Assembly (NCBI GenBank): GCA_937120475.1
Contig: CAKZJV010000007.1
Location: forward strand, 1,442,068 to 1,506,067
Source of the DNA: an uncultured Cryomorphaceae bacterium
Lineage (GTDB): Bacteria > Bacteroidota > Bacteroidia > Flavobacteriales > Schleiferiaceae
Direction: 5' to 3'
DNA length: 64,000 nt
Shown here: piece by piece, positions 40,397-49,658 of the stretch
How positions within the stretch are numbered: the stretch's first letter is position 1
Layout: every line of letters starts with the position of its first letter
The notes under the pieces: generated by a model
What the model saw: the letters and a program-made list of their open reading frames with translations, nothing else
What the model was told of the DNA's origin: nothing
Database searches by the model: none
Translations under genes and position numbers: made by a program

Positions 40397-42034
40397 AGGC
40401 GTTCCGGCCGAGTACACTGCTTCACCATTAATATAAGTTTGCAACACCCGGGCCTGGAGTATAGCTTCGGGCTTACAGTTTAAAAGGTCAGTGTCCATAA
40501 CTACAAAGTCTGCGTATTTACCCGCTTCTATACTACCCTTTTCCTTTTCTTCAAAATTGGAATAGGCGGCCCAAATGGTCATGCCTTTTAACGCTTCTTC
40601 ACGGCTCAGGGCGTTTTCCATCTGGAACCCACCCTTGGGCTGACCGTCCATATCTTTTCGGATGGTAGCCGCGTAAAAGGTTTTAAGGGTGGAAATATCC
40701 TCTACCGGGAAGTCGGTTCCCAAGGCTACTTTGCCGTATTTTTCACGAAGGAGCTTATAGGCATAGGAATCATGGAGACGAATGCGGCCCAGTCTTTCTT
40801 CAGCCCAAAGCATATCTGAAGTGGCGTGGGTGGGCTGTACACTCGGAAAAACTTCGTTATCCGCGAAAAGGTCAAAATCTTCATGGTTAATAACCTGGGC
40901 ATGCTCAATGCGCCAGCGCAAATCCTTACCCCTACCATATTGGCCGTAGGTTTTAAGAATAATGCGGTTGGCAGAATCGCCAATGGCATGGGTGTTCATT
41001 TGCCAGCCTTTTTCGGCCAATTGCCGGGCTGCCTTTTGAAAATGTTCCACCGAATCCAACAACAGGCCATGATGACCCGGCCTATCCGAATAGGGTTTAA
41101 TGAGGCAAGCTCCCCGGGACCCCAAGGCTCCATCGGCATAAAATTTTATGCTGCGCACGTTCAGTCTTTCGGTCTGGTAAAAACCGTTGCTCAGAAAATA
41201 GTTGCGTGATTCGGGTTCATCGGTAACCATTACGTATAGCCTCATTTTGAGGTCTCCCACCTTCTGAAGGCTATCTAAAAAAAAGATATCTTTTTTCCTT
41301 AGTCCCGCATCATCCAAAGTAGTTAAGCCATAGGCAAAGCAATTCTGCTGGGCCTCTTTTAAAACTTCGGTCAGTGCAGCGGGTGACACTTCCGGAACTT
41401 CGATCAAATCCACTGCATTATCCACCAGTATTCCGGTTAACTCGCCTTTTTCATTTTTTTCAAGAATGCCTCCCCTTACCGAGGTCTTCTTCGAAATACC
41501 GGCATAATCCAATGCCGCCTGGTTCACTAAAGCAGCATGGCCGTCCACCCGCATTAAAAAAACCGGTTTATCCGGGAAAAGCCGGTTCAGTTGTTCGTTA
41601 TCCGGGAACTCCTTGTTTTCCCAGTCGTTTTGGTCCCAGCCACGTCCTACTATAAAACGGATACTATCCCTCTCTTCGGCAAACTCCTGAACTTTCGAAA
41701 GCACCTCTTCAAAAGAACGGGTACCCCATAAATTCACTTCCCGAAGGCCTCTTGCGTAACCTAAAAAATGGCAGTGGGCATCTATAAGGCCTGGATATAC
41801 CCATCGCCCCATTAAGTCTACGCTTTTTGGAGCACGATATACGGAACGGATGTTATGGGTAGTACCTACTTCCAATATTTTGCCATTTTTTACCGCAAAG
41901 GCTTCATACCTACCAAAAGCAGAATCAACGGCATAAACCCGGGCGTTATAGAATAGGATATCGGCCGGTTTATTTTCGCGACAAGCACCGAGGGTAAGTA
42001 CGGCCAGGCTGAGGATGAATATTCTTTGGATCAT
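40385..42034 (-). CDS. Lipoprotein amidohydrolase (YtcJ-like)
   Basis: A 549-residue metal-dependent hydrolase of the amidohydrolase_3 group. It begins with a lipoprotein signal (RIFILSLAVLTLGAC; Cys at residue 18), so it is anchored at the membrane after cleavage. The metal site starts with IDAHCHFLGYARGLREVNLW (HxH-type variant DAHCH), and further conserved pieces are MNTHAIGDSANRIILKTYG, WRIEHAQVI and ALGTDFPVEDISTL. YtcJ-type enzymes hydrolyse amide or ester bonds in diverse substrates; the natural one is unknown here. Confidence 0.85.
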   Translation of the reverse strand: MIQRIFILSLAVLTLGACRENKPADILFYNARVYAVDSAFGRYEAFAVKNGKILEVGTTHNIRSVYRAPKSVDLMGRWVYPGLIDAHCHFLGYARGLREVNLWGTRSFEEVLSKVQEFAEERDSIRFIVGRGWDQNDWENKEFPDNEQLNRLFPDKPVFLMRVDGHAALVNQAALDYAGISKKTSVRGGILEKNEKGELTGILVDNAVDLIEVPEVSPAALTEVLKEAQQNCFAYGLTTLDDAGLRKKDIFFLDSLQKVGDLKMRLYVMVTDEPESRNYFLSNGFYQTERLNVRSIKFYADGALGSRGACLIKPYSDRPGHHGLLLDSVEHFQKAARQLAEKGWQMNTHAIGDSANRIILKTYGQYGRGKDLRWRIEHAQVINHEDFDLFADNEVFPSVQPTHATSDMLWAEERLGRIRLHDSYAYKLLREKYGKVALGTDFPVEDISTLKTFYAATIRKDMDGQPKGGFQMENALSREEALKGMTIWAAYSNFEEKEKGSIEAGKYADFVVMDTDLLNCKPEAILQARVLQTYINGEAVYSAGTPSAE

Positions 42035-42056
42035 AATGGAGGGTTTATACGCGAAA

Positions 42057-43238
42057 CTAAAAGGAATAACCGAGACCCAATGAAGTATATTGAATCTTAA
42101 ACAGTTGGGTTTTCCCGATCAGGGAGATAACCAAGCCTGATTTATGACGGTAACGGTAACCAATGCGGTTATAAATGTAATGCTCATTGTGGTAATCCAT
42201 GTACTCGGAATAGTCCACCGGCAGGTTGGGTTCCTGCCTTATGTCCCGATGAGGATGCTTCCAGTAATAGCCTACCTGACCCACCAGCGACAGACGGTTA
42301 AAGGCCAGTTCCAGGTTCAGGTGTGTTCCAAAGGTAAGTGCTTCGAAAAAACCCAAAGATTCATAAACCTCACCTTCAACCGGCTCCAGGTATTTCTTAT
42401 GTTCATAGGCTATACCATCTTCCATTAACGTCATTCCCAACCCTAACCTTATTACCCGGTTGATCATGCGGTTGTATTCTACATCTATATCATACACCGC
42501 CAAATATGGATCTTCATAAGCCACCTGCCGGGGGCCGATGTGCCCCATGAGCAGAAATTCCTGTTCGGGCAAGGTACTTTCCTTTGGCTCAAGTGGAGGC
42601 TTATCTGCCCTGAACTGGTAGCCCAGGCCCAGCATAAGCTCATACTGGTTAATACCAAAATTGGGTTTTCTCACCCCTACGTTGGAGGAATGCAGTAAAG
42701 ACCCTCCAAGCCGTAGCCGCCAGTTTTCGGCAAACCGTATGCCCAGCCCGGTCCGTAAATTGGTGGAAGCATTGACCCTGGTACTTACCGTTTCGTTGGA
42801 ATAATTGGTTTCCTGGTTAAAGGTGTTACCGGTGTAAGTTAGTCCGTAACCCACGTGATAATACCAGAATACGGGGGAATTGAATAGCGCATATTCCTTG
42901 GAAATAAAAACCAATAATCCCAAAACGTAATCAATGGAAGGATCTGAAAAACGGCTTCCCAAAAAGGTAAGGCCGGTTTTAGGGTTATCAAAAGCATCGG
43001 CCCATGTAAAGACTGAAGATGCTTCCAGGCCTGCGTCTAAAGTAAAAGACTGGTACGATATGGTTCCTAAATCCGTGTAGTTGTTCTGGTTGTCAGAGTG
43101 CTTCAAAACCTCACCCCTACCCACGGAAAAGTTACCGAAGGTAGGTTGTAGCTGCGCCCTTAAGCTAAGACCGGTACCACATAAAATCACCAGGCTTAAC
43201 CATAGCCAGCGGCCAACACCCCGGAACTTACCCGTCAT
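42057..43238 (-). CDS. Outer-membrane beta-barrel protein, PagL/acyloxyacyl hydrolase-like
   Basis: A 393-residue protein with a signal peptide (about residues 1-29, ending GLSLRAQ) and a barrel-like region. [32 protein letters not shown] and the end [20 protein letters not shown] follow the pattern of the PF09411 lipid A 3-O-deacylase group (final strand KTHxA...GLGY). In that group a His follows the KT of the last strand; here it is Gln, so the enzyme may be inactive or the alignment may be off. Its ATG overlaps the fumarase stop (ATGA), so it is co-transcribed with fumC. Confidence 0.6.
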   Translation of the reverse strand: MTGKFRGVGRWLWLSLVILCGTGLSLRAQLQPTFGNFSVGRGEVLKHSDNQNNYTDLGTISYQSFTLDAGLEASSVFTWADAFDNPKTGLTFLGSRFSDPSIDYVLGLLVFISKEYALFNSPVFWYYHVGYGLTYTGNTFNQETNYSNETVSTRVNASTNLRTGLGIRFAENWRLRLGGSLLHSSNVGVRKPNFGINQYELMLGLGYQFRADKPPLEPKESTLPEQEFLLMGHIGPRQVAYEDPYLAVYDIDVEYNRMINRVIRLGLGMTLMEDGIAYEHKKYLEPVEGEVYESLGFFEALTFGTHLNLELAFNRLSLVGQVGYYWKHPHRDIRQEPNLPVDYSEYMDYHNEHYIYNRIGYRYRHKSGLVISLIGKTQLFKIQYTSLGLGYSF

Positions 43239-44629
43239 AGTTTTCCAACCATATCCTCCGGGCGTACCCATTGGTCAAACTCTTCCTCGGTCAGGTATCC
43301 TAAGTTCACCGCCTCTTCTTTCAACGTAGTTCCGTTTTCATGAGCGGTTTTGGCAATTTTAGCCGCCTTTTCGTACCCGATTTTAGTATTCAATGCCGTT
43401 ACCAGCATCAGTGAATTGTCCAAATGGCGCTGAATCACCTCTTCATTGGGCTCTATACCCACGGCACAGTGATCGTTAAAGCTTACGCAGGCATCCCCGA
43501 TCAGGCGCGCTGATTGTAGCAGGTTAGCCGCAATTACCGGCTTGAATACATTGAGTTCATAATGCCCGGTGGAGCCACCTACACTAATCACCACGTCATT
43601 GCCCATCACCTGGCTACATACCATAGTCATAGCTTCGCATTGCGTGGGGTTCACTTTACCCGGCATAATGGAAGATCCCGGCTCATTGGCAGGAATAATA
43701 ATTTCACCGATACCACTGCGGGGGCCGGAGGCCAGCAAACGGATATCATTGGCAATTTTCATAAGAGAAACGGCCAGTTGCTTTAAGGCCCCGTGGGTTT
43801 CCACCATCGCATCGTGGGCGGCCAGGGCTTCAAATTTGTTTTCAGCAGTACGGAAAGGTAAACCACTAAAACTGGCAATTTTACCCGCTACATTCTCCGC
43901 ATAACCATCGGGGGTATTGATACCCGTACCTACGGCTGTTCCACCCAAAGCCAGTTCAGCCAGGTGATCCAGGGTGTTTTTGAGGGCTTTGAGGCCGTGG
44001 TTCAATTGCGAAACATAACCGCTGAATTCCTGGCCCAAGGTAAGGGGTGTAGCATCCATAAGGTGGGTACGGCCAATTTTTACCACCTGCCAGTATTTTT
44101 CCGACTTTTCCTTTAAAGTGTCCCGCAGTTTCTCTACCCCGGGAATAGTAGTTTCCACAATCATTTTATACGAGGCAATGTGCATGGCTGTGGGATAGGT
44201 ATCGTTGGATGACTGGCTTTTATTTACGTCATCATTCGGGTGAATCAACCGCTCACCCTCGCCCAGTTTATTTCCCTTTAGAACATGGGCACGGTTGGCA
44301 ATTACCTCGTTGGTATTCATATTACTCTGTGTACCGGAACCGGTTTGCCAGATCACCAGGGGAAACTGATCATCGTGTTTTCCCGCCAGTATTTCATCGC
44401 ATACTTTGGAGATGAGGTCTTTTTTTTCACCTTCTAAAACACCCAGTTCATGATTGGTATGGGCGGCTGCTTTTTTAAGGTAGGCAAAACCGTAAATTAC
44501 TTCGAGGGGCATACTGGCCTCCGGGCCTATCTTGAAGTTATTGCGGCTGCGCTCGGTTTGCGCACCCCAGTATTTATCGGCAGGTACTTTTACCTCGCCC
44601 ATCGTATCTTTTTCTATTCTGTAGTCCAT
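43235..44629 (-). CDS. fumC: Class II fumarate hydratase
   Basis: A 464-residue homotetrameric fumarase. The superfamily signature is [20 protein letters not shown] near residues 316-335 with the active-site serine in its mobile loop; [18 protein letters not shown] near 97-114 and the [20 protein letters not shown] site near 128-147 also fit. It interconverts fumarate and L-malate in the citric acid cycle. The alternatives argininosuccinate lyase and aspartase are excluded by these signatures. It is followed by the PagL-like gene with a 4-base overlap. Confidence 0.96.
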   Translation of the reverse strand: MDYRIEKDTMGEVKVPADKYWGAQTERSRNNFKIGPEASMPLEVIYGFAYLKKAAAHTNHELGVLEGEKKDLISKVCDEILAGKHDDQFPLVIWQTGSGTQSNMNTNEVIANRAHVLKGNKLGEGERLIHPNDDVNKSQSSNDTYPTAMHIASYKMIVETTIPGVEKLRDTLKEKSEKYWQVVKIGRTHLMDATPLTLGQEFSGYVSQLNHGLKALKNTLDHLAELALGGTAVGTGINTPDGYAENVAGKIASFSGLPFRTAENKFEALAAHDAMVETHGALKQLAVSLMKIANDIRLLASGPRSGIGEIIIPANEPGSSIMPGKVNPTQCEAMTMVCSQVMGNDVVISVGGSTGHYELNVFKPVIAANLLQSARLIGDACVSFNDHCAVGIEPNEEVIQRHLDNSLMLVTALNTKIGYEKAAKIAKTAHENGTTLKEEAVNLGYLTEEEFDQWVRPEDMVGKL

Positions 44630-44650
44630 ATACTGGTTTTATTCAGTTCA

Positions 44651-44950
44651 TCAATAATAGGTAACCACCCAGGTGGCCATTAACAGGCTCACCATAATCA
44701 ACAGGGCAAAAATACCGGCATAAAGCCTTCGGCTCAACTTTTTACCCAATAAATACAATACCGTACTGCCGATAAGCACGGTCACCGCCAAAACTCTCAA
44801 GCCAATGCCGCTGGCCTTTACGATAATGGTTGATTCGCCACGGTAGCCAACAACCAACCACCCCGGTATGCCGTAGTAGCTAAACAAGCCTAATAACAAG
44901 GCAAGTATTAGGCTGCTAAGCCAAATAAAGAGAGCGAATCTAAATTTCAT
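44651..44950 (-). CDS. Small hypothetical membrane protein (99 aa)
   Basis: A 99-residue protein with three predicted helices: FALFIWLSSLILALLLGLFS, GLRVLAVTVLIGSTVLYLLG and YAGIFALLIMVSLLMATWVV. Between the first two is a short extracytoplasmic loop (VGYRGESTIIVKAS). No family recognised. It lies 21 bases upstream of fumC and could be the first gene of its operon. Confidence 0.65.
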   Translation of the reverse strand: MKFRFALFIWLSSLILALLLGLFSYYGIPGWLVVGYRGESTIIVKASGIGLRVLAVTVLIGSTVLYLLGKKLSRRLYAGIFALLIMVSLLMATWVVTYY

Positions 44951-45013
44951 ATAGCTATGTTTTTGGCGATGGAAATGCTTTTTGCCTTAACTTAGCGGCC
45001 AAAATTAGAAACA

Positions 45014-45193
45014 ATGTTTACCAAAGTATTAGGCTTCTTTATTTTCCTTTTCATTTTCCTGATGGGTTTTAGCATGTTACTCTTCCTGGGATTGTTCGTA
45101 GGTTACTGGCTAACCTTGATCGGTCTAGAGTCTATCAATCCTAAACTGGCGCATAAAATGATCGGTTACAAAGAAGGAAAGGAAATACGCTAA
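45014..45193 (+). CDS. Small membrane protein (59 aa)
   Basis: ATG at 45014 opens a 59-residue protein: a long hydrophobic stretch (VLGFFIFLFIFLMGFSMLLF, continuing LGLFVGYWLTLIGL) and a polar C-terminus (HKMIGYKEGKEIR). Upstream is a near-match -7 box (TAACTTAG at 44988-44995), and a clear terminator follows 27 bases after the stop. Own promoter, terminator and a coherent membrane segment make it a credible small gene. No family recognised. Confidence 0.6.
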   Translation: MFTKVLGFFIFLFIFLMGFSMLLFLGLFVGYWLTLIGLESINPKLAHKMIGYKEGKEIR

Positions 45194-45219
45194 ACTTTTT
45201 CGGTGATTTTAAAATATGT

Positions 45220-45246
45220 AAGCCGCTCCATGAGCGGCTTTTTTAA
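45220..45246 (+). terminator. Terminator after 59-residue membrane protein gene
   Basis: AAGCCGCTC and GAGCGGCTT form a 9-bp stem with loop CAT, followed by TTTTT. Confidence 0.85.
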
Positions 45247-45255
45247 TGCGTCTTA

Positions 45256-46788
45256 CTAATCTTTTCCCTTCCATTTTAATTCATAAAGGTCTTTCCTGCG
45301 ATCCTTCAGGGTTCTTACACTGCCAAAATTGTGCAGTTCCTTGAGCAGGTCCATATCCACATCGGCTACTACCGTCATTTCGGTATTGGGGGTAGCTTCG
45401 GCCTTTATGCAGTTGGTAGGAAAGGCGAAATCACTGGGTGTAAATACAGCCGATTGAGCATATTGGATATCCATATTATTCACCTTGGGCAAATTACCTA
45501 CTGATCCGGCAATGGCTACGTAACATTCGTTTTCGATGGCGCGCGCCATGGCACAGCTTCTTACGCGCATATAGCCGTTTTGGGTGTCGGTAAGGAAAGG
45601 CACAAACAATATCTGCATGCCCTGATCGGCATACCTGCGTGATATTTCCGGGAACTCCACATCGTAGCATACCATAATACCGATTTTTCCGGCATCGGTA
45701 TCGAATATTTTTACCTTATCGCCACCGCGCATACCCCAGGAATCCTGCTCAGCGGGGGTAATATGGATTTTCTCGTAGTAGTCCCAGCTTCCGTCCCTGC
45801 GGCACAGGTAGGTAATGTTGTAAAGAGAGCCATCCCTTAAAAGCGGCATGCTTCCCGTAATAATGTTGATGTTATAACTTACGGCCTTTTCAATAAAAAC
45901 ATCACGGATACGCTCGGTAAAACTGGCCAATTGACGAATGGCCTGGCTTTCGCCAAGGTGGTTGTACTCCTGCATGAGCGGGGCGTTGAACAGCTCGGGG
46001 AATAGCGCAAAATCCGATTGATAGGCACTCACCGCATCCACAAAGTAATCGATATAATTCACCAGAGAGTTGAAGGAATTCAGTTCACGCATTTGCCATT
46101 GTACCAAACCTATGCGCACCACCGATTTGGTTTGGTTGATGTGCTTTTCCTGCTCTTCGTAGTAAATATTATTCCACTCCATTAAGGCCGCAAAATCCTG
46201 GCTGCTTACATCGTTCTTCAGGTAATTGCGAATTACCTTTTTAACGTGAAAATCATTGGAAAGCTGAAAGTTGAGCACCTTATCGTAAATCTCATTATTT
46301 CTCACCTTCTCAATGTATTCCTTAGGTGAAAGGTTTTCGGCATGTTCACCGTAACGGATCATACGTCCTCCAAAAATGATGCTGCGCAGATTCAGACTTT
46401 CGCAAAGTTCCTTGCGGGCATCATATAATCTGCGGGCCAGCCTCATACCGCGATAGTCCGGGTGTACAAACACCTCTATACCATAAAGCACATCTCCATC
46501 AGGGTCGTGGGTATTGAAGCTGTAATCATCTACAATTTGCTCATAGCTGTGATTGTCGCCAAACTTTTTGTAATCCACTATAATAGACAAAGCACAGCCC
46601 ACCACCTTATCATTGGCACAAACGCATATCTGGCCTTCAGGGAATTTTTTGAGCAGCATTTTTATGTCTTTGAGCCGCCAGGGTTCATCCTCGTAACCAT
46701 CGTACGACTCTACCATTACCTTTTTGAGGTCTTTATAATCCTTAGACTGCAAATTGCGCAGCTCAATTTTCAATTCCTGAGTATCCAT
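45256..46788 (-). CDS. GNAT acetyltransferase - carbon-nitrogen hydrolase fusion
   Basis: A 510-residue two-domain protein. Residues about 5-160 are a GNAT domain (VFVHPDYRGMRLARRLYDAR is the acetyl-CoA loop), and about 220-500 form a nitrilase/C-N hydrolase domain. The hydrolase triad is visible: Glu in FALFPELFNAPL, Lys in YYEKIHITPAEQD and Cys in IMVCYDVEFPE. The pair occurs as a known fused family whose substrate is unestablished; hydrolysis of an amide or acylation by thioester is possible. ATG 46788 is preferred to a longer start at 46839 because it begins at the GNAT fold. A terminator for the opposite strand is just past its end. Confidence 0.85.
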   Translation of the reverse strand: MDTQELKIELRNLQSKDYKDLKKVMVESYDGYEDEPWRLKDIKMLLKKFPEGQICVCANDKVVGCALSIIVDYKKFGDNHSYEQIVDDYSFNTHDPDGDVLYGIEVFVHPDYRGMRLARRLYDARKELCESLNLRSIIFGGRMIRYGEHAENLSPKEYIEKVRNNEIYDKVLNFQLSNDFHVKKVIRNYLKNDVSSQDFAALMEWNNIYYEEQEKHINQTKSVVRIGLVQWQMRELNSFNSLVNYIDYFVDAVSAYQSDFALFPELFNAPLMQEYNHLGESQAIRQLASFTERIRDVFIEKAVSYNINIITGSMPLLRDGSLYNITYLCRRDGSWDYYEKIHITPAEQDSWGMRGGDKVKIFDTDAGKIGIMVCYDVEFPEISRRYADQGMQILFVPFLTDTQNGYMRVRSCAMARAIENECYVAIAGSVGNLPKVNNMDIQYAQSAVFTPSDFAFPTNCIKAEATPNTEMTVVADVDMDLLKELHNFGSVRTLKDRRKDLYELKWKGKD

Positions 46789-46845
46789 AAATAATGTTGA
46801 ATTCAAATAACTAACCGCCAAAGGGTGTGAGCGGTTCATCCCCTT

Positions 46846-47436
46846 TTACCACGGTAATTTTAAAATTTCCTGTTTTACGTAATCCTGCAATAGCGGAAAG
46901 TAGTTTCGAAAGTCTTCTTCAAAATGGCGGTAATCGTCAAAAACATCGCCCGTAGCCTCGTCCATTTTATTGTGGAATGAAGCCCTGCGGCTCATACCGG
47001 AAAGTGATTTTTGCAAGCCTTCACGATGTTGGTAATTCACCAGCCAGTTACCCGCTTCCATGTGGGGTAACATATACCGGATGCCCGGGGGTAATTCGTT
47101 CCAGCGCCTGTGCAGGAGGTCATAACAGCTTTCTACAAAAGGTTCCAGCCGCTGCATAGAATAATCATTGAAATTAGCCGCCAAAAAATGATCATATACG
47201 ATGTCCACAATAACTGGGGCGTACTTTCCGTGCTTCTTACGTAAGCGTTTTTTACTTTTTTCCACTATGGGGTGGTTATCGGTAAAAAAGTCGATCTTAT
47301 GATGAAGCTCTATGCCATGGGTCACTTCTTTTTTGAATTGATCCCACTCCACACTTCGCACCGAATCAGCAATAAAGTTGCCGATGCGTAAATCATCATC
47401 GTTTCCGGAAAGCAACAAATGGGCTAAAAAATTCAT
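46846..47436 (-). CDS. acpH: Acyl carrier protein phosphodiesterase (AcpH family)
   Basis: A 196-residue protein of the AcpH (DUF479) family, of normal length. The N-terminus NFLAHLLLSGNDDDLRIGNF and the following IADSVRS are the family start, with metal-binding His and Asp residues; KIDFFTDNHPIVEKSKKRLR and VDIVYDHFLAANFNDY continue the metal site. The enzyme removes 4'-phosphopantetheine from acyl carrier protein. It is an all-helical HD-like metal enzyme. It is encoded 57 bases upstream of the GNAT-nitrilase fusion on the same strand. Confidence 0.85.
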   Translation of the reverse strand: MNFLAHLLLSGNDDDLRIGNFIADSVRSVEWDQFKKEVTHGIELHHKIDFFTDNHPIVEKSKKRLRKKHGKYAPVIVDIVYDHFLAANFNDYSMQRLEPFVESCYDLLHRRWNELPPGIRYMLPHMEAGNWLVNYQHREGLQKSLSGMSRRASFHNKMDEATGDVFDDYRHFEEDFRNYFPLLQDYVKQEILKLPW

Positions 47437-47472
47437 TTACTCAATGATACGTGCTTTTCAGCGTTGAATGAT

Positions 47473-47480
47473 TAATTTTG
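47473..47480 (+). promoter_or_regulatory. Candidate -7 box TAATTTTG
   Basis: TAATTTTG matches TAnnTTTG. It lies 5 bases before ATG 47486, favouring that start over ATG 47468, which is upstream of the box. Confidence 0.45.
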
Positions 47481-47485
47481 TACAA

Positions 47486-47872
47486 ATGTTGTTCCGCGAA
47501 TTTCGAACACCCCTGGCTTTTACCCTTGCCCTGCTTTACACCCTGGCAGTAATGAAGCCATTGGTTCCGGTTTTGGATTATACCGTTCACTACGGGACTT
47601 ATTCCAATGTACTTTGCGAAAATAAAGACAAGCCGGAATTAAGTTGCAAAGGAACCTGCCAGTTAGCGGAAAAACTTAACCTGATGGAAAGTTCGGATAC
47701 TAAACCGGTACTACCCGAATTCGAGAGCCTTTACTGGTACATAGCCGTGGAAATTAAAGATGATGCCACCCTGGCCGGTTTTTGGGCCCTGCAAAAAGAT
47801 TTCAACTTTTTTTCTAAAGAAGCCCTTCAATCCATTTACCTGGATTTACCTACCCCTCCCCCCATAGTTTAA
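47486..47872 (+). CDS. Small Cys-motif membrane protein, first gene of metal-related cluster
   Basis: A 128-residue protein with one N-terminal membrane helix (PLAFTLALLYTLAVMKPLVP) and an extracytoplasmic part containing NVLCENKDKPELSCKGTCQL near residues 44-63. The three cysteines follow a pattern (CxNKDKPELxCxGxC) that I recognise from a Bacteroidota family of unknown function often near copper or heavy-metal genes. The downstream genes encode a CDVCGC outer-membrane protein and a His/Met-rich lipoprotein. Start 47486 is chosen for its fit with a -7 box; 47468 would add six residues. Confidence 0.65.
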   Translation: MLFREFRTPLAFTLALLYTLAVMKPLVPVLDYTVHYGTYSNVLCENKDKPELSCKGTCQLAEKLNLMESSDTKPVLPEFESLYWYIAVEIKDDATLAGFWALQKDFNFFSKEALQSIYLDLPTPPPIV

Positions 47873-47906
47873 GGTTAAATTCTGTTTTAACCTTTAATTC
47901 ATCCCG

Positions 47907-48788
47907 ATGAAAACATTCTGGGCCACACTTTTAAGTGTAGCCGTAATTCCAATGGCATGGTGCTGCGATGTATGCGGCTGTGCCGGTATGATGACGGGTT
48001 TCGGAGACCTTTCATTATACCCTCAAAATACAATAGGTCTATCCTACCTGTCCCGCTCGTTTGAGTCGAGCCTGGGCAACCGTGACCACTTTACCCAGCT
48101 CGATATATCGGGAAGGTACGTGATTAGCCCCCGCTGGTCGGTACAGGCTACCCTTCCTTATTTATGGGGAGTACGTACCCGTAATGAAGAAGACCCCACC
48201 CTGATATCGGGTTTAGGTGATGCTTCCATAGGAACGCGTTTTACCGCCTTGTACAGCGGCTCAGAAGAGTCAAGCCGCAGGCTAACCCTGGGCGCTGGGG
48301 TATTTTTACCCACCGGCCGTTTTGAAGATCGCTTTGGCAGCCTGATTCCTCAGAATTTCCAGTTGGGTTCCGGTAGTTGGGACTACCTGCTGGAAGGCCG
48401 TTACCTCCATAGTGAGGGCGATTGGGTAGGAATGCTGGAAGGGCGTTACGTAATCAATACGCTGAACCGTGAGGCCTATAAATTTGGAAACCAGTTGGGT
48501 GTGCAGTTAACACTGGCCCATAAGCTAGGCTTTAAAAAATGGGCTTTGGTACCCTTGCTATCCGTGGCGTGGGAGCATTTTAAGCGCGACATCAATTCAC
48601 GGGGCTACTATCAATACGGAACCGGTGGTGAGGCCTTTACCGCCAGCACCGGGCTACAGATAAAAACTGCGAGTTGGCTTTGCAGCCTTCGTGGAGGCAC
48701 AAACCTTACCAATGGCAGCGGTAACTACCGCCCGGGCCCACAGCTCAACTTCTCCGTTAATTACTTATTTAATTCAACAAAAAAATAA
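47907..48788 (+). CDS. Outer-membrane protein with N-terminal CDVCGC motif
   Basis: A 293-residue protein with a signal peptide (KTFWATLLSVAVIPMAWC) whose mature N-terminus carries CCDVCGCAGMMTGFGDLSLY at about residues 19-38. The remainder is a run of amphipathic strands of a beta-barrel (NTIGLSYLSRSFESSLGNRD; FTQLDISGRYVISPRWSVQA) ending FSVNYLFN. The CDxCGC start with nearby Met residues is typical of a Bacteroidota outer-membrane family associated with metal genes. A metal-export or sensing channel is plausible; not proven. The gene lies 34 bases after the Cys-motif membrane gene and 19 before the lipoprotein gene. Confidence 0.68.
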   Translation: MKTFWATLLSVAVIPMAWCCDVCGCAGMMTGFGDLSLYPQNTIGLSYLSRSFESSLGNRDHFTQLDISGRYVISPRWSVQATLPYLWGVRTRNEEDPTLISGLGDASIGTRFTALYSGSEESSRRLTLGAGVFLPTGRFEDRFGSLIPQNFQLGSGSWDYLLEGRYLHSEGDWVGMLEGRYVINTLNREAYKFGNQLGVQLTLAHKLGFKKWALVPLLSVAWEHFKRDINSRGYYQYGTGGEAFTASTGLQIKTASWLCSLRGGTNLTNGSGNYRPGPQLNFSVNYLFNSTKK

Positions 48789-48807
48789 ACTCTTAATCCC
48801 TTATATA

Positions 48808-49221
48808 ATGAAAACCAGAATTTTAATTTTTAGTACCCTGGCCGCCCTTTTTATGGCCGCTTGTGAAAAAGATGATAACAACAATCAAGCTCCGCTTGAG
48901 GACACCGAAGCTCCGGTAATTACCATTATTGAACCAGACACTTCCACACACGTAATGGGTGGTATGGCTATGCCCATAAAAGTGCAGGTTACGGATAACG
49001 ATGAAGTGCATGAAATTCACCTGAACGTGGTGAACACTACCAATGGTAATGACTCAATAATGATGCATGTCCATCAACATAGTCATGGTAAAACCGCTAT
49101 GATGGACACTTCATTTGTAGTTCCTATGAAGCACCACCAGGATTACGAGATTCGGGTGCGGGCATCCGACCATAGTATGAATGAATCCAATAAGACGGTA
49201 CACCGCCACGTTCATATGTAA
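48808..49221 (+). CDS. DUF4625 lipoprotein, His/Met-rich
   Basis: A 137-residue lipoprotein: lipobox LFMAAC with Cys at residue 18, then a charged Asp/Asn spacer, then one beta-sandwich of the DUF4625 type (EDTEAPVITIIEPDTSTHVM; MPIKVQVTDNDEVHEIHLNV). The loops hold an unusual number of His and Met residues (IMMHVHQHSHGKTAMM near residues 80-95; VHRHVHM at the very end), which suggests metal (Cu or Zn) binding. ATG 48808 gives a proper lipoprotein signal; a longer in-frame start lies inside the barrel gene. It closes the metal-related cluster and is followed by a terminator. Confidence 0.72.
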   Translation: MKTRILIFSTLAALFMAACEKDDNNNQAPLEDTEAPVITIIEPDTSTHVMGGMAMPIKVQVTDNDEVHEIHLNVVNTTNGNDSIMMHVHQHSHGKTAMMDTSFVVPMKHHQDYEIRVRASDHSMNESNKTVHRHVHM

Positions 49222-49254
49222 CAAATCTTTGTTCATAGTAGTGTTCAGTGAAGA

Positions 49255-49283
49255 AGTCTCCGCCCATTGCGGGGGCTTTTTTT
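49255..49283 (+). terminator. Terminator after metal-related cluster
   Basis: AGTCTCCGC pairs with GCGGGGGCT (9 bp including two G-T pairs) around loop CCATT, followed by TTTTTTT. Confidence 0.75.
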
Positions 49284-49304
49284 ATGGTTTGAAAGGGGCA
49301 GAAT

Positions 49305-49340
49305 TAAAAAACCCCCATCCTTTGCATAAAGAACGGGGGT
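49305..49340 (-). terminator. Terminator after pssA-purS
   Basis: On the minus strand ACCCCC pairs with GGGGGT across a longer internal loop and is followed by TTTTTT. It is 64 bases beyond the purS stop and faces the plus-strand terminator at 49255. Nothing else is seen in the gap. Confidence 0.6.
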
Positions 49341-49403
49341 ACAGTTCCGATTAAAAAACCTTAATCCTCAAGAGCAGTAAATATAATAAACTTTAAAACA
49401 AAA

Positions 49404-49658
49404 TCAGACGGTTTCCAAAATTTCAAACTGAAAATTTTCGGTGATTTGGTTCACCAATAATTTGCGGCAGGCTTCGTTCACTTTCTCTTCCGCCTCTTCC
49501 CTGCTAGTGGCTTCCACCTCGAGGGTTACATGCTTGCCGATGCGCACTCCGGATATTTCGGGTAAGCCTATATTTTTCATACTGTTGCTTACGGCCTTTC
49601 CCTGTGGGTCTAAGAGGGCTTTGTGCGGCATAATATCGATCTCAGCGGTAAATTTCAT
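49404..49658 (-). CDS. purS: Phosphoribosylformylglycinamidine synthase subunit PurS
   Basis: An 84-residue protein with the PurS fold: MKFTAEIDIMPHKALLDPQG then KAVSNSMKNIGLPEISGVRI and GKHVTLEVEATSREEAEEKV. PurS forms a complex with PurQ and PurL that converts FGAR to FGAM in purine synthesis. It is normally small (about 80 residues), so the length is right. purQ and purL are not in the window, so the subunit gene is detached from its partners. Its start codon overlaps the pssA stop (ATGA), a translational coupling with an unrelated pathway. Confidence 0.9.
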   Translation of the reverse strand: MKFTAEIDIMPHKALLDPQGKAVSNSMKNIGLPEISGVRIGKHVTLEVEATSREEAEEKVNEACRKLLVNQITENFQFEILETV

